Assembly: GCA_964617455.1 (NCBI GenBank) | Contig: CAZTYF010000002.1 | Location: 102,883-166,882, forward strand | Source: Monoglobus sp964617455 | Lineage (GTDB): Bacteria > Bacillota > Clostridia > Monoglobales > Monoglobaceae | Length of the DNA: 64,000 nucleotides | Direction of reading: 5' to 3' | Part shown: piece by piece, positions 44,953 to 53,639 of the stretch | Layout of the letters: every line of letters starts with the position of its first letter | Numbering within the stretch: position 1 is the stretch's first letter | The notes under the pieces: model-generated | What the model was told of the DNA's origin: nothing | Database searches by the model: none | What the model saw: only the letters and a program-made list of their open reading frames with translations | Program-made: the position numbers and the translations under genes

Positions 44953-45318
44953 GTGTTGACAAGCATTGGTAAATTTTTGAGAAAACTAAGAATAGATCAA
45001 GGGGAAATCTTAAAGGATATGGCTGACAAATTGGGAGTGTCTGTTTCGTTTCTTTCCGCAGTTGAAAACGGAAAAAAAAGGATGCCTTCTACATGGAGTA
45101 AAAAAATATGCGAACTTTATCAGTTGAGCAATGTAGAAAGAGAAGAATTTACAACTGCAATAGCCGAGACCGAAGAGAGCATTGAAGTGAATTTTTATGG
45201 AATCGCTACAAAAAGAAAGGAGCTTGCGGTGTCTTTCGCCAGAAAGTTTTCAGATATCAACGATGAACAAGCCGAAGCCATAAAAAGGATTTTGCAAGGA
45301 GAGAAGCCAGAAATATGA
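44953..45318 (+). CDS. XRE-family helix-turn-helix transcriptional regulator
   Basis: A 121-residue DNA-binding protein. The HTH is at about residues 5-60 (IGKFLRKLRIDQGEILKDMADKLGVSVSFLSAVENGKKRMP, with the turn LGVSVSFLSAVENG). The rest is helical and Glu/Lys-rich. I use the GTG at 44953, 6 bases after GGAGAGGAGGTG; a TTG 36 bases upstream would put the ribosome site inside the gene. Its stop overlaps the next ATG by 4 bases. XRE plus ImmA/IrrE pairs are repressor/anti-repressor switches of integrative elements or toxin-antitoxin-like modules. AT-rich and unlike the flanking genes. Confidence 0.9.
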   Translation: MLTSIGKFLRKLRIDQGEILKDMADKLGVSVSFLSAVENGKKRMPSTWSKKICELYQLSNVEREEFTTAIAETEESIEVNFYGIATKRKELAVSFARKFSDINDEQAEAIKRILQGEKPEI

Positions 45319-45836
45319 ACTACTTTAAAGCCACGCCCCTTGGAAGGGAAACAATTCGCAAATTTATTCGCCGTTTGAAGAGAAATATAGGATTAGAGTA
45401 TGAACTTTATTTTCCTGTTCTTACTTTTCTCGAAAATATATTGCCCATCTTTGTGCCGAATTTTCAGTTGGAAATTCTCCCAGTGAGCGAAATGGGTCAT
45501 AATCATGGAGAAACCTATCCAAGTAAAAACCTGATTTGTATTCGAGAAGATGTTTACCTTCGTGCAGTCCAGGGAAAAGGTCGGGATCGTTTGACGGTTG
45601 CACATGAGATAGGCCACCTATTCGAACATGAAGATGATGCCATTTCCCTGTGCCGTTTGGCTCCCGGCGAAAAGTTGAAAGCATACGAGGATCCAGAGTG
45701 GCAGGCAAATGCTTTTGCTGGAGAATTGCTTGCTTCATCATATCTAATTCGCGGGATGAGTGTGGCCCAGGTCAGCCAAAAATGTGGTGTCAGTCTTTCT
45801 GCCGCAAAAGTCCAATTAAGTGGGCTTCGCAAGTAA
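45315..45836 (+). CDS. ImmA/IrrE-family metallo-endopeptidase
   Basis: A 173-residue zinc peptidase with the HEIGH motif (HExxH) in DRLTVAHEIGHLFEHEDD and a downstream WQANAFAGELLASSYLI glutamate region, both standard for the family. ImmA cleaves the XRE repressor ImmR of the integrative element ICEBs1 on DNA damage or cell signals. Here it overlaps the XRE gene by 4 bases, so the same pairing is likely. The C-terminal 40 residues (VAQVSQKCGVSLSAAKVQL) carry a helix-turn-helix-like segment common in these proteins. Confidence 0.92.
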   Translation: MNYFKATPLGRETIRKFIRRLKRNIGLEYELYFPVLTFLENILPIFVPNFQLEILPVSEMGHNHGETYPSKNLICIREDVYLRAVQGKGRDRLTVAHEIGHLFEHEDDAISLCRLAPGEKLKAYEDPEWQANAFAGELLASSYLIRGMSVAQVSQKCGVSLSAAKVQLSGLRK

Positions 45837-46198
45837 CTTGATTTATGCATAGTTGGAGGTGATGATTATTGCTTGTAGACAGAAAAAACCTTCTATAAGT
45901 TACTGCAATAGCTTACAGAAGGATTCCCCAAATATCTCTATTTGTAGTTTGATATCACTATGATAACGGATTTTAGGAAAAAAGTCAATACTTCTTTTCC
46001 ATTTTTTTGGGAAATTCCGAAAATCTATACTTCCTGAATATCCTTATTTGTAGTTTGATTATTGAATATAGGCATTCAGGCAGTGAGATATCCCTCATGG
46101 CAAAATAATTTTACAATCGTACACCATTGCCTTGTTGTAAGTACATAGATAGTGATGTTATCAATGCACATTATTATTTACAGGGAGAATACCTATTT
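45837..46198. other. Intergenic stretch with hairpin and 15-bp direct repeats
   Basis: 362 bases with no convincing gene. It contains a hairpin CCTTCT...AGAAGG (about 45892-45923) and TATTTGTAGTTTGAT twice (45939-45953 and 46045-46059). At its left end, just after the ImmA stop, is a sequence resembling the leader of the restriction gene (47866-47890): TAACTTGAT followed by GGAGGTGAT and TATT. A 33-codon frame starts at 45862 but its ribosome-site spacing is poor. Confidence 0.6.
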
Positions 46199-46857
46199 AT
46201 GAAAAAAAGAAAAACTATATTTGATGACGGATTCCAATCATATCTCACTGAAGGAGCAATGTTTGTAGGTGACTGTGGAATTCCGATGCTCATGGACCTA
46301 AGAAACACTCAAATACCTCGTGATATTGTTCCATTTTCAAAGCTAAACACTAATAAAGACAAGAGAAAATACATTCATTTTTATCTACATGATAAAGAGT
46401 TTTCTACTGTTTTGACAGCAACAACCCGCTATATTGAACAGGTGAAGTTATACGATGGAGTGATTACTCCAGATTGCACATTGTTAATCGGGCAATCATC
46501 ATGTTTGCAGCAAGCTAATACTTATATGAACCGGGCTGTTGGCTTCTTTTTTCAGAAAAACGGCATACCTGTTATTCCCAATGTACGATGGAGTGATGAA
46601 TCTAGTTTTGACTACTGTTTTTAGGCATACCCAAAGGTTCTATGGTATCTGTTAGCACGCATGGATGTATAAAATCGTCCGAGCAGAAACATATGTTCAA
46701 AATTGGGATGGCAGCAATGCTCGAAGAAATTAAGCCGCAGGCTGTTTTGGTTCACGGGTTTATGCCCGATTCGGTATTCGGAGAATTCAGGGATGTTGTA
46801 CCGTTCTACCGCTACGCAAGTGAATTTGAGCGCTCTCACATAAAGGGGAGGGATTGA
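46199..46857 (+). pseudogene. DUF4417 family gene, disrupted by a frameshift
   Basis: Two adjacent frames together make one DUF4417 protein. The first (46199-46624) starts MKKRKTIFDDGFQ, includes TEGAMFVGDCGIPMLMDLRN and CTLLIGQSSCLQQANTYMNRAVGFFFQKNGIPVIPNVRW, and stops after SSFDYCF. The next frame continues without a gap as LGIPKGSMVSVSTHGCIKS and runs to 46857 (VPFYRYASEFERSHI). The shift lies in a T run (46617-46621) where one more T would restore the frame. A sequencing error or programmed slip is possible. DUF4417 proteins occur in phages and integrative elements with unknown function. The start has CAGGGAGAA upstream. Confidence 0.8.
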
Positions 46858-47253
46858 ATGGGAACCGGTTATAAAGGAAATTCAAAAATTTACCGAAGCA
46901 TAGGGCAGAATATTATACTTGCTGCATCGAAGTATCATTATTGCAACGGTTATTTCGGTGTAAAAAGTCCAAGTACGGGTCATCGAACACGTAATATAAT
47001 TTCAAACAATCCGATTGATACCGCCAAAGATTTCTATGATAAAATAGCTTTTGGGGGCAAAGAAACCGTATTAAAAAATGGAAATCTTAATATCACATAT
47101 ATGGCAGACGGTACTGTAGTAACCATGCGAATAGCATCACACTCTGATGGTACTCCAGCTGTTGAGATTAACATTATTGATAGTACTCATACGGGTGGAG
47201 TTAAAGAACAAAAAATACATTTTATTTCGGAGGAAAAAAATGACAATAATTGA
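46858..47253 (+). CDS. Conserved hypothetical protein, possible toxin-domain-like
   Basis: A 131-residue AT-rich gene starting at the codon after the DUF4417 stop (GGGGAGGGATTG upstream). The N-terminal half is basic (KGNSKIYRSIGQNIILAASKYHYCNGYFGVK). The second half has a DFYDKIAFGGKETVLKNG, then DGTVVTMRIASHSDGTPAVEINI and KEQKIHF. From memory, this last pattern occurs as stand-alone proteins in mobile elements and as the C-terminal tip of secreted polymorphic toxins. No catalytic motif is obvious. It overlaps the next gene by 14 bases, a layout suggesting an effector with its immunity partner; that is inference. Confidence 0.7.
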   Translation: MGTGYKGNSKIYRSIGQNIILAASKYHYCNGYFGVKSPSTGHRTRNIISNNPIDTAKDFYDKIAFGGKETVLKNGNLNITYMADGTVVTMRIASHSDGTPAVEINIIDSTHTGGVKEQKIHFISEEKNDNN

Positions 47254-47812
47254 TAACCGTTTCTCAATTGAAACAATTGATACGCTAAAATCGCTTATAA
47301 ACAAGCAACTGAAAAAGATAAAGCATACCGCCTTTTTTTATAGGCCCGCTGCATATGGAATTGTTGGATTATTCATTGGGGACGATGTTTACAAAATAAC
47401 CAATTTCCTCGAGGTGCAGGATTATTACGGAAAACAAGAAGACATTGCATATTTCCGTTTTGAACCGTCACAGCCATCGGAAATAGTATCATTACTGGAC
47501 GATGTGGAAATGATTGATTTCCCAATAGGTGGGAAAATAAAAGAAATACGGGTAGTAAATGAAAACCAAAGATTATATCACAACGATGATCAAACATACG
47601 ATGTTTATACCGTAAGAGGGATGATCTTTGTTTTTGATGATGGACGGGAATTGTCGTTTGAAAAACCCGTTTGGTTTTCCGAAGAAATTTATATTAAAAA
47701 GGGATATAATCTCTACGACAAGTTCGTCTCCGAAGAACATTTTTCCGAAGGATGGGAAGGTTGTGACGAATATATCGCAAAATGCACCCGTGAAATAGTA
47801 ACTATCAAGTGA
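47240..47812 (+). CDS. Hypothetical protein, possible immunity partner
   Basis: A 190-residue acidic, AT-rich gene that I do not recognise. ATG 47240 is preceded by TTCGGAGGAAA and lies within the end of 46858-47253, so translation is probably coupled. The chain (MTIIDNRFSIETIDTLKSLINKQL, VGLFIGDDVYKITNFLEVQDYYG, IFVFDDGRELSFEKPVWFSEEIY) looks alpha/beta with no signal peptide or membrane segment. Its size, acidity and position after a possible toxin-like gene resemble many immunity proteins, but no family is assigned. Confidence 0.65.
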   Translation: MTIIDNRFSIETIDTLKSLINKQLKKIKHTAFFYRPAAYGIVGLFIGDDVYKITNFLEVQDYYGKQEDIAYFRFEPSQPSEIVSLLDDVEMIDFPIGGKIKEIRVVNENQRLYHNDDQTYDVYTVRGMIFVFDDGRELSFEKPVWFSEEIYIKKGYNLYDKFVSEEHFSEGWEGCDEYIAKCTREIVTIK

Positions 47813-47886
47813 GGTTCAAGGATAATTGAAAAGCATATTGAAACAGCGAAATAATTGCGAGAAATAACTTGATGGGGGTGATTATT

Positions 47887-50667
47887 ATGAAAGCTAACGA
47901 GCAGAGAGCGGCGGCGAAAGATTTCGCGGCGTTTTGGAAAGACAAAGGCTATGAAAAGGGCCAGAGCCAGTCTTTTTGGCTGGCTCTCCTTCGGGATGTT
48001 TTCGGAGTGGAGCATCCGGAGGAGTTTATCTCCTTTGAGGACCAGGTCCACCTTGACCATACCAGCTTTATCGATGGGACGATACCCGCCACAAAGGTCC
48101 TAATCGAGCAAAAGGGCTTGGGCAAGGATTTGAGAAAACCCATCAAGCAATCGGACGGCTCCCTTCTCACTCCTTTTCAGCAGGCCAAGAGATATATAAC
48201 CGAGTTGCCCCTGTCTCAACATCCCCGCTGGGTTGTGACCTGCAATTTTGCGGAGTTCAATGTCTATGATATGGAGCAGCCGGGAGGCGAGGCGGAAATC
48301 ATATATCTCAAGGACCTTGAGAAAGAATACTACCGCTTGAATTTCCTGGTGGACACGGGCAGCGAGCATCTCAAAAAGGAAATGGAGGTCTCCCTCAAGG
48401 CCGGCGAGCTTGTGGGAGTGCTCTATGACAGCCTCTTGAAACGATACAGGCACCCCGATGACCCCGAAACTCTCCGCAGCCTGAACAAGCTATGCGTCCG
48501 TTTGGTATTCTGCCTCTATGCGGAGGACGCCGATGTGTTCGGGGGCAAGAGTATGTTTCATGACTATTTGAGAGACATACCCGCAAGCGGCATCCGCAGA
48601 GCCCTGATTGATTTGTTCAAAATCCTCGATCAAAAGCCGGAGGACCGGGACAGCTATTTGGAGGATGACAATCCGCTTCTTGCCTCATTCCCCTATGTGA
48701 ACGGCGGGCTTTTCAGCGATGAGGATATCGAAATACCGCCTTTCACCGAGGAGCTTAAGGAGCTGCTTCTGAAAAACGCCAGCGAGGACTTCGACTGGAG
48801 CGACATCAGCCCCACCATATTCGGCGCCGTGTTCGAGAGCACCTTGAATCCCGAAACCCGCAGGAGCGGCGGTATGCACTACACCTCAATCGAAAATATA
48901 CACAAAGTCATAGACCCCTTGTTTTTGGACGATTTAAAAGCCGAGCTTGATGAGATAAGAGATATAAAAATCAAAACAACCCGAAGAAAAAGATTGGAAG
49001 AATTTCGGGACAAATTAGCCGCATCAGATTATCTGGATCCTGCCTGCGGCAGCGGTAATTTTTTGACCGAGAGCTATTTGAGCCTTCGCCGCCTTGAGAA
49101 TGAGGCCATCGCTCTTTTGATTGAGGGTGAGGCCAAGAGCGAGGGCCAGATTGCCTTTGAATTTAAATCCCCCATCAAAGTCTCAATCGAGCAGTTTTAC
49201 GGCATCGAAATCAACGACTTTGCCGTCACGGTGGCCAAGACGGCGCTTTGGATTGCCGAGAGTCAAATGATGAAAGAGACGGAGAATATCCTGCACGAGA
49301 ATCTTGAATTTCTGCCCCTGAAGACCAATGCCCATATAGTGGAGGGCAATGCCCTGCGCCTGAATTGGGAGGAGGTGGTGCCCAAGGAAAAGCTGCATTA
49401 TATTATGGGCAACCCACCGTTTTTGGGTGCGAGGATTATGGACGCAGAGCAAAAAAGCGATTTGATGTCAATCTTTTCGGGATGGAAAAACGCAGGCAAT
49501 CTTGACTATGTCTGCGGATGGTATAAAAAATCGGTTGATTTTATGCGTGATACCGAAATAAGAGCGGCCCTTGTATCGACTAATTCGGTGACACAGGGTG
49601 AGACGGTAGCCAATCTTTGGGAACCTCTTTTTGAAATGGGAGCCCACATAGATTTTGCTCATCGCACTTTTCGTTGGGACAGTGAGGCAAAGATAAAAGC
49701 CCATGTCCATTGTGTGATTGTAGGTTTCAGCGTTGCGCCAAACAGCAAGCCCAAGGTCATCTATTCTGCCGAGAGGCCACAAATTGTGAAAAATATAAAC
49801 GGATATTTAATTGATGCGGATAACATTTTCGTTGAAAGCCGTGTTAAACCGTTATGCGATGTACCGAGCATAGGTATAGGGAATAAACCTATTGATGGAG
49901 GCTTTTACTTGTTCACCGAACAAGAGATGAAGGAGTTCATCAAAAAAGAACCGGCCTCGGAGAAATATTTTCGCCCTTGGTATGGCTCATATGAGTTTAT
50001 AAATCGCAAGCCGAGGTACTGTTTGTGGTTAGGAGATTGTCCCCCCAATGAACTCCGCAAGATGCCCGAATGCATGAAACGTTTGGAGGCAGTTCGAAAT
50101 TACCGCCTTTCAAGCAGGAGCGCCGGCACGGTTAAATTGGCTGACAGACCAACTCGCTTTCATGTGGAGAATATGCCCAATACAGACTACATTATTATAC
50201 CAAGAGTCTCGTCCGAACGGAGAAGGTATGTTCCAATGGGATTTATGAGCCCCGATATTCTTACATCGGATTCTGCACATATCATCCCCGACGCCACCCT
50301 ATATCATTTCGGTGTGCTCACATCCAATGTGCATATGGCCTGGATGCGGGCTGTTTGCGGCAGACTCAAGAGCGATTACCGTTATTCGAAAGATGTGGTC
50401 TATAACAACTTCCCGTGGCCGGAGCCCGCGGAGGAGCAAAGAGCCAAAATCGAGCAGACGGCCCAAGGTATCCTCGATGCAAGGGCCCTGTATCCGGACG
50501 CCTCTTTGGCGGACCTCTATGACGAATTGACCATGCCCAAGGAGCTTAGGGAGGCCCATCGGGAGAATGACAGAGCGGTGATGAGGGCCTATGGTTTTTC
50601 CGTAAAAGACATGACGGAGAGCGAATGTGTTTCGGAGCTGATGAAGATGTATCGGGATATGATTTGA
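47887..50667 (+). CDS. MmeI-like type IIG/IIL restriction-modification enzyme
   Basis: A 926-residue single-chain restriction-methylation enzyme. N-terminal nuclease domain with D63...E74-x-K76 (FIDG and LIEQKG, the D-x10-ExK pattern of MmeI), helical spacer (about 160-330), gamma-class adenine methyltransferase with DPACGSGNF (384-392) and NPPF (509-512), then target-recognition domain (about 600-830) and helical C-terminus. In MmeI one polypeptide cuts and methylates one strand of an asymmetric site. No partner subunit is nearby. ATG at 47887 follows GGGGGTGAT; the farther start lacks a site. Base composition is nearer the host than its left neighbours, hinting at a separate origin. Confidence 0.88.
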   Translation: MKANEQRAAAKDFAAFWKDKGYEKGQSQSFWLALLRDVFGVEHPEEFISFEDQVHLDHTSFIDGTIPATKVLIEQKGLGKDLRKPIKQSDGSLLTPFQQAKRYITELPLSQHPRWVVTCNFAEFNVYDMEQPGGEAEIIYLKDLEKEYYRLNFLVDTGSEHLKKEMEVSLKAGELVGVLYDSLLKRYRHPDDPETLRSLNKLCVRLVFCLYAEDADVFGGKSMFHDYLRDIPASGIRRALIDLFKILDQKPEDRDSYLEDDNPLLASFPYVNGGLFSDEDIEIPPFTEELKELLLKNASEDFDWSDISPTIFGAVFESTLNPETRRSGGMHYTSIENIHKVIDPLFLDDLKAELDEIRDIKIKTTRRKRLEEFRDKLAASDYLDPACGSGNFLTESYLSLRRLENEAIALLIEGEAKSEGQIAFEFKSPIKVSIEQFYGIEINDFAVTVAKTALWIAESQMMKETENILHENLEFLPLKTNAHIVEGNALRLNWEEVVPKEKLHYIMGNPPFLGARIMDAEQKSDLMSIFSGWKNAGNLDYVCGWYKKSVDFMRDTEIRAALVSTNSVTQGETVANLWEPLFEMGAHIDFAHRTFRWDSEAKIKAHVHCVIVGFSVAPNSKPKVIYSAERPQIVKNINGYLIDADNIFVESRVKPLCDVPSIGIGNKPIDGGFYLFTEQEMKEFIKKEPASEKYFRPWYGSYEFINRKPRYCLWLGDCPPNELRKMPECMKRLEAVRNYRLSSRSAGTVKLADRPTRFHVENMPNTDYIIIPRVSSERRRYVPMGFMSPDILTSDSAHIIPDATLYHFGVLTSNVHMAWMRAVCGRLKSDYRYSKDVVYNNFPWPEPAEEQRAKIEQTAQGILDARALYPDASLADLYDELTMPKELREAHRENDRAVMRAYGFSVKDMTESECVSELMKMYRDMI

Positions 50668-50682
50668 ATATGAGTGGAGTAC

Positions 50683-50708
50683 AAAAAAATGACCCCCTTT
50701 TCAGGGGG
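50683..50708 (-). terminator. Terminator of the serine recombinase pair
   Basis: Minus strand CCCCC-TGAAAA-GGGGG hairpin that includes the recombinase stop codon, followed by TCATTTTTTT. It lies between two convergent genes. Confidence 0.8.
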
Positions 50709-52257
50709 ATATTTCCAAGCCGTTTTTGAAGGTCACTCGGACATCGTCTTTGGAGTAGACGGTGAAGCAGTCCGTGAGGGCGGTGAACATATTCTCGTCG
50801 AAGGCTGTCACCGGGCCGTTCAGGGCTCTCAGCTCTTTCAGAAAAACCGTGATGGCCGTTTTGCGGGAGTTCTTGTCCTCGATTTGGGATTTGATTTTTT
50901 CGACTTCGGCTTCGGTTTTGTCGAACTCGGCGGAGAGGTTATCGTAGCGCTTTTGGTATTCGGCTCTGCTGCCCGACTCCCGAATGCACTTTTTCATAAG
51001 CTCCGATATATTATCAAGCTTTTTCTCCGTGGCGGCCAACTTGGCCTCCGGCGCCGATGTGTCCGCCGCCTCGGCGCATATGCCTTCGAATTCTTCGATT
51101 ATGCTGTCCTTCGAGGCAAGCAGTTTGTTTACCGCAGACACGAATATGGATTTGAGCTCATCCTCCGAGAAGTGGGGAGTTGTGCACCGATTGTCGTATT
51201 TGCGGTTGCACTGCCAAACGAGTTTGCGGTATTTGTTTGTTGAGTGCCATACCTTCGGACCGTACCTGCCTCCGCATTGGCCGCATATTATCCTGCTCGA
51301 GAACAGACGGGTGCCCGAGTGAGGGTGTTGGGTTTTGTTGCGCCTTGCCATTTCTCTTTGGACCATGTCGAAAGTATCGGACGATACGATTGCCTCATGG
51401 CTGTTTTTGACATAGTACTGAGGCACCTCGCCTTCGTTTTTCTTTATTTTTTTGGTAAGGTAATCGACGGTGAAGGTTTTCTGGAGCAGGGCGTCGCCCT
51501 TGTACTTCTCGTTTTGCAAAATGCTCTTGACCGTGTTTTCATACCATTTCTTGCCTCCGCCCGGGGCAGGTATTCCCTCGGCCGTGAGCTGTTTGGCAAT
51601 ACCGTAGGTGGACATCCCCCGCAAAAACATATCGTAAATCCGTCTGACGGTGACGGCCTCTTTCCTGTTCACCACCAAAGCGCCGTCCGGGCCTCTGTCA
51701 TAGCCCAAAAAGCGGCTGAAGGGCACATAAGGCTTGCCGTTTGCGAACCGCTTTCTTTTGCCCCAGGTGGTATTTTCGGACAGGGAGCGGCTCTCCTCCT
51801 GGGCCAATGATGACATTATGGTAATCAGCAGCTCCCCTTTCGAATCGAATGTGCGGATGTTTTCTTTTTCGAAGTAGCACTCCACTCCCTTGCTTTTGAG
51901 GTTTCGGATGGTGGTCAGGCTGTCCACCGTGTTGCGGGCAAACCTGCTGACGCTCTTGGTTATAATCAAATCGATTTTACCGCTTAGGGCGTCGGATACC
52001 ATTTCGTTGAAACCCTTGCGGTTCTTGGTGCCCACGCCGCTCTTGCCCTCGTCGGCATAGACTTTCACAAACTCCCAATCGGGATGGTTTATGATGTAAT
52101 CGGTGTAATAAGCCACCTGAGTCTCATAGCTGGATTGCTGCTCTTCAAGCTCCGTGCTTACCCTGGCATATGCCGCAACCCTCTTCTTTTTGTTTGACTC
52201 TATGGGCTCGGCCGTGTATTCCGTTTTTGTGGCGGGTATTTTGATAACCTCCGGCAT
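50701..52257 (-). CDS. Large serine recombinase (second of a tandem pair)
   Basis: A 518-residue site-specific recombinase. Resolvase catalytic domain (about 25-165) with the nucleophile Ser34 in YARVST, EKENIRTFDSKGELLITIMSSLAQEESRS, the recombinase domain (about 180-300), a zinc ribbon (CGQCGG...CNRKYDNRC, about 320-375) and a coiled coil (about 405-470). Large serine recombinases integrate and excise mobile elements between short attP and attB sites with a 2-bp core. It starts 4 bases after the stop of the neighbouring recombinase, with its ribosome site (GGGAGGTGA) inside that gene's end. Confidence 0.93.
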   Translation of the reverse strand: MPEVIKIPATKTEYTAEPIESNKKKRVAAYARVSTELEEQQSSYETQVAYYTDYIINHPDWEFVKVYADEGKSGVGTKNRKGFNEMVSDALSGKIDLIITKSVSRFARNTVDSLTTIRNLKSKGVECYFEKENIRTFDSKGELLITIMSSLAQEESRSLSENTTWGKRKRFANGKPYVPFSRFLGYDRGPDGALVVNRKEAVTVRRIYDMFLRGMSTYGIAKQLTAEGIPAPGGGKKWYENTVKSILQNEKYKGDALLQKTFTVDYLTKKIKKNEGEVPQYYVKNSHEAIVSSDTFDMVQREMARRNKTQHPHSGTRLFSSRIICGQCGGRYGPKVWHSTNKYRKLVWQCNRKYDNRCTTPHFSEDELKSIFVSAVNKLLASKDSIIEEFEGICAEAADTSAPEAKLAATEKKLDNISELMKKCIRESGSRAEYQKRYDNLSAEFDKTEAEVEKIKSQIEDKNSRKTAITVFLKELRALNGPVTAFDENMFTALTDCFTVYSKDDVRVTFKNGLEISP

Positions 52258-52261
52258 AATT

Positions 52262-53617
52262 TCACCTCCCGTACTTGAAGCTCTCGCTTCGCCCGTCTTT
52301 GAAGTGCAGTGTGACGACGTTTTTGTTTACCGTGATAATTTCAAGGACTTCCAACATAAGGTCCCCGTCGAATTTATCCGTTTCGAGTATATCGGCTATC
52401 CGCTCTTTCAAATCGGTGTCCTTTATACCCACCGCCCTGAGGGCTTTGTCCCCCGTATGTTCGGCATCTCTCCAGCATACAACGGGAGTGCCGTCCGCCC
52501 TGTATGTCTTGCATGCCCACAGGTGTTTGCCGCAGTTCTCGCATTCTATGAAGTGGGAGAAGGCATACTTGCAGGGCCCGCTGTCCCTCCGCCTGAAGTG
52601 TTCGGACTGGGCCTGCCTGAGCTCCGCCGTCCACTTGGGGCTCCTGTGCTTTACGGGATGGGCTTTGCCTCCGCAGCCTTCCCGTCGGAGATAGCTTGCC
52701 TTTTGGGCAATGCCGTTTACTATGTCGACACCGTACCTGTCCGCAAACTCCCGCTGGGCCGCACCGAAGGTTTCCAAGGAGATTATGGCGGGATGGTCAT
52801 CCTTAACATAGTACATGGGCAGCTGCCCGGTATTCTCTTGAGGCGCCGATAACGGGTCCGGCGTAAAGGTCTTTTGGCAGAGGGTACAGCCGGTATATTT
52901 CTCTCTCCGAATCATGTCAATTATCTCGCAGTTGATGAAGTCCTTGCCCGTGGGGGATTTGACGCCTTCCTCGGTGAGTTTTTTGCTTATGGCATAACAG
53001 GAGTCTCCCGCCAGAAACATATCGAATACCCGTCTCACAATTTGGGCCTCGAACTCGTCTATGACATATTTGCCGTTTTTGATTCGGTAGCCGTAGATGC
53101 CGCAGTTTCGGGGTTTGCCTTTTTCGAAACCTTTACGTATGCCCCACTTCACATTGTCGGATATGGATCGGCTCTCCTCCTGGGCAAAAGACGCCAGCAG
53201 AGTAAGCAGCAGCTCCCCGTCGGCGCTTAGGGTGTTGATGTTTTCTTTTTCGAACCGCACCTCTATGCCCATGTCCTTCAGGTGCCTCACCGTGTTTAGC
53301 AAGTCCAAAGTGTTGCGGGCGAATCTGGATATGCTCTTGGTGAGGATTATGTCGATTTTGCCCCTTTCGCAGTCCTCCATCAATCTGTTGAATTCGTCCC
53401 TGTTGACCGTCTTGGTGCCGGAGATGCCGTAATCGGCGTATATGCCCGCATACTCCCATTCGGGGTTACTTTGAATATAGCCCATGTAATAGTCCGCCTG
53501 AGTTCGTATGGAGCCTCTCAATGTTTCGGTTGCCATGGAGACTCTGGCATATGCCGCCACCCGCTTCAGGTCGGGTTTTGAGCGCTTGGTGGTTTTGATT
53601 TTGCATATTTTTTTCAT
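52262..53617 (-). CDS. Large serine recombinase (first of a tandem pair)
   Basis: A 451-residue recombinase of the same superfamily. Catalytic domain with Ser27 in YARVSM and the same KENINTLSADGELLLTLLASFAQEESRS block, recombinase domain (about 190-300), an RRREGCGGKAHP-type insert and a zinc-ribbon-like CENCGKHLWAC. It is shorter than its partner and has no extended coiled coil, which in other recombinases helps choose integration or excision. Paired recombinases that both act in integration are known in some mobile elements such as SCCmec (CcrA/CcrB); whether these two cooperate is inference. Start at 53617 has AAAGGAGT upstream and its own promoter. It sits at the island's right end. Confidence 0.93.
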   Translation of the reverse strand: MKKICKIKTTKRSKPDLKRVAAYARVSMATETLRGSIRTQADYYMGYIQSNPEWEYAGIYADYGISGTKTVNRDEFNRLMEDCERGKIDIILTKSISRFARNTLDLLNTVRHLKDMGIEVRFEKENINTLSADGELLLTLLASFAQEESRSISDNVKWGIRKGFEKGKPRNCGIYGYRIKNGKYVIDEFEAQIVRRVFDMFLAGDSCYAISKKLTEEGVKSPTGKDFINCEIIDMIRREKYTGCTLCQKTFTPDPLSAPQENTGQLPMYYVKDDHPAIISLETFGAAQREFADRYGVDIVNGIAQKASYLRREGCGGKAHPVKHRSPKWTAELRQAQSEHFRRRDSGPCKYAFSHFIECENCGKHLWACKTYRADGTPVVCWRDAEHTGDKALRAVGIKDTDLKERIADILETDKFDGDLMLEVLEIITVNKNVVTLHFKDGRSESFKYGR

Positions 53618-53639
53618 GTTACCACTCCTTTCTCTACTA

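Noticed and set aside
45862..45963. A 33-codon frame after the ImmA gene
   Set aside because: The ribosome site is only two bases from the ATG, the peptide has no features, and it overlaps a hairpin.
46127..46198. Upstream start for the DUF4417 gene
   Set aside because: The extra 24 residues (MPCCKYID and so on) do not look like the family and lack a ribosome site; ATG 46199 fits better.
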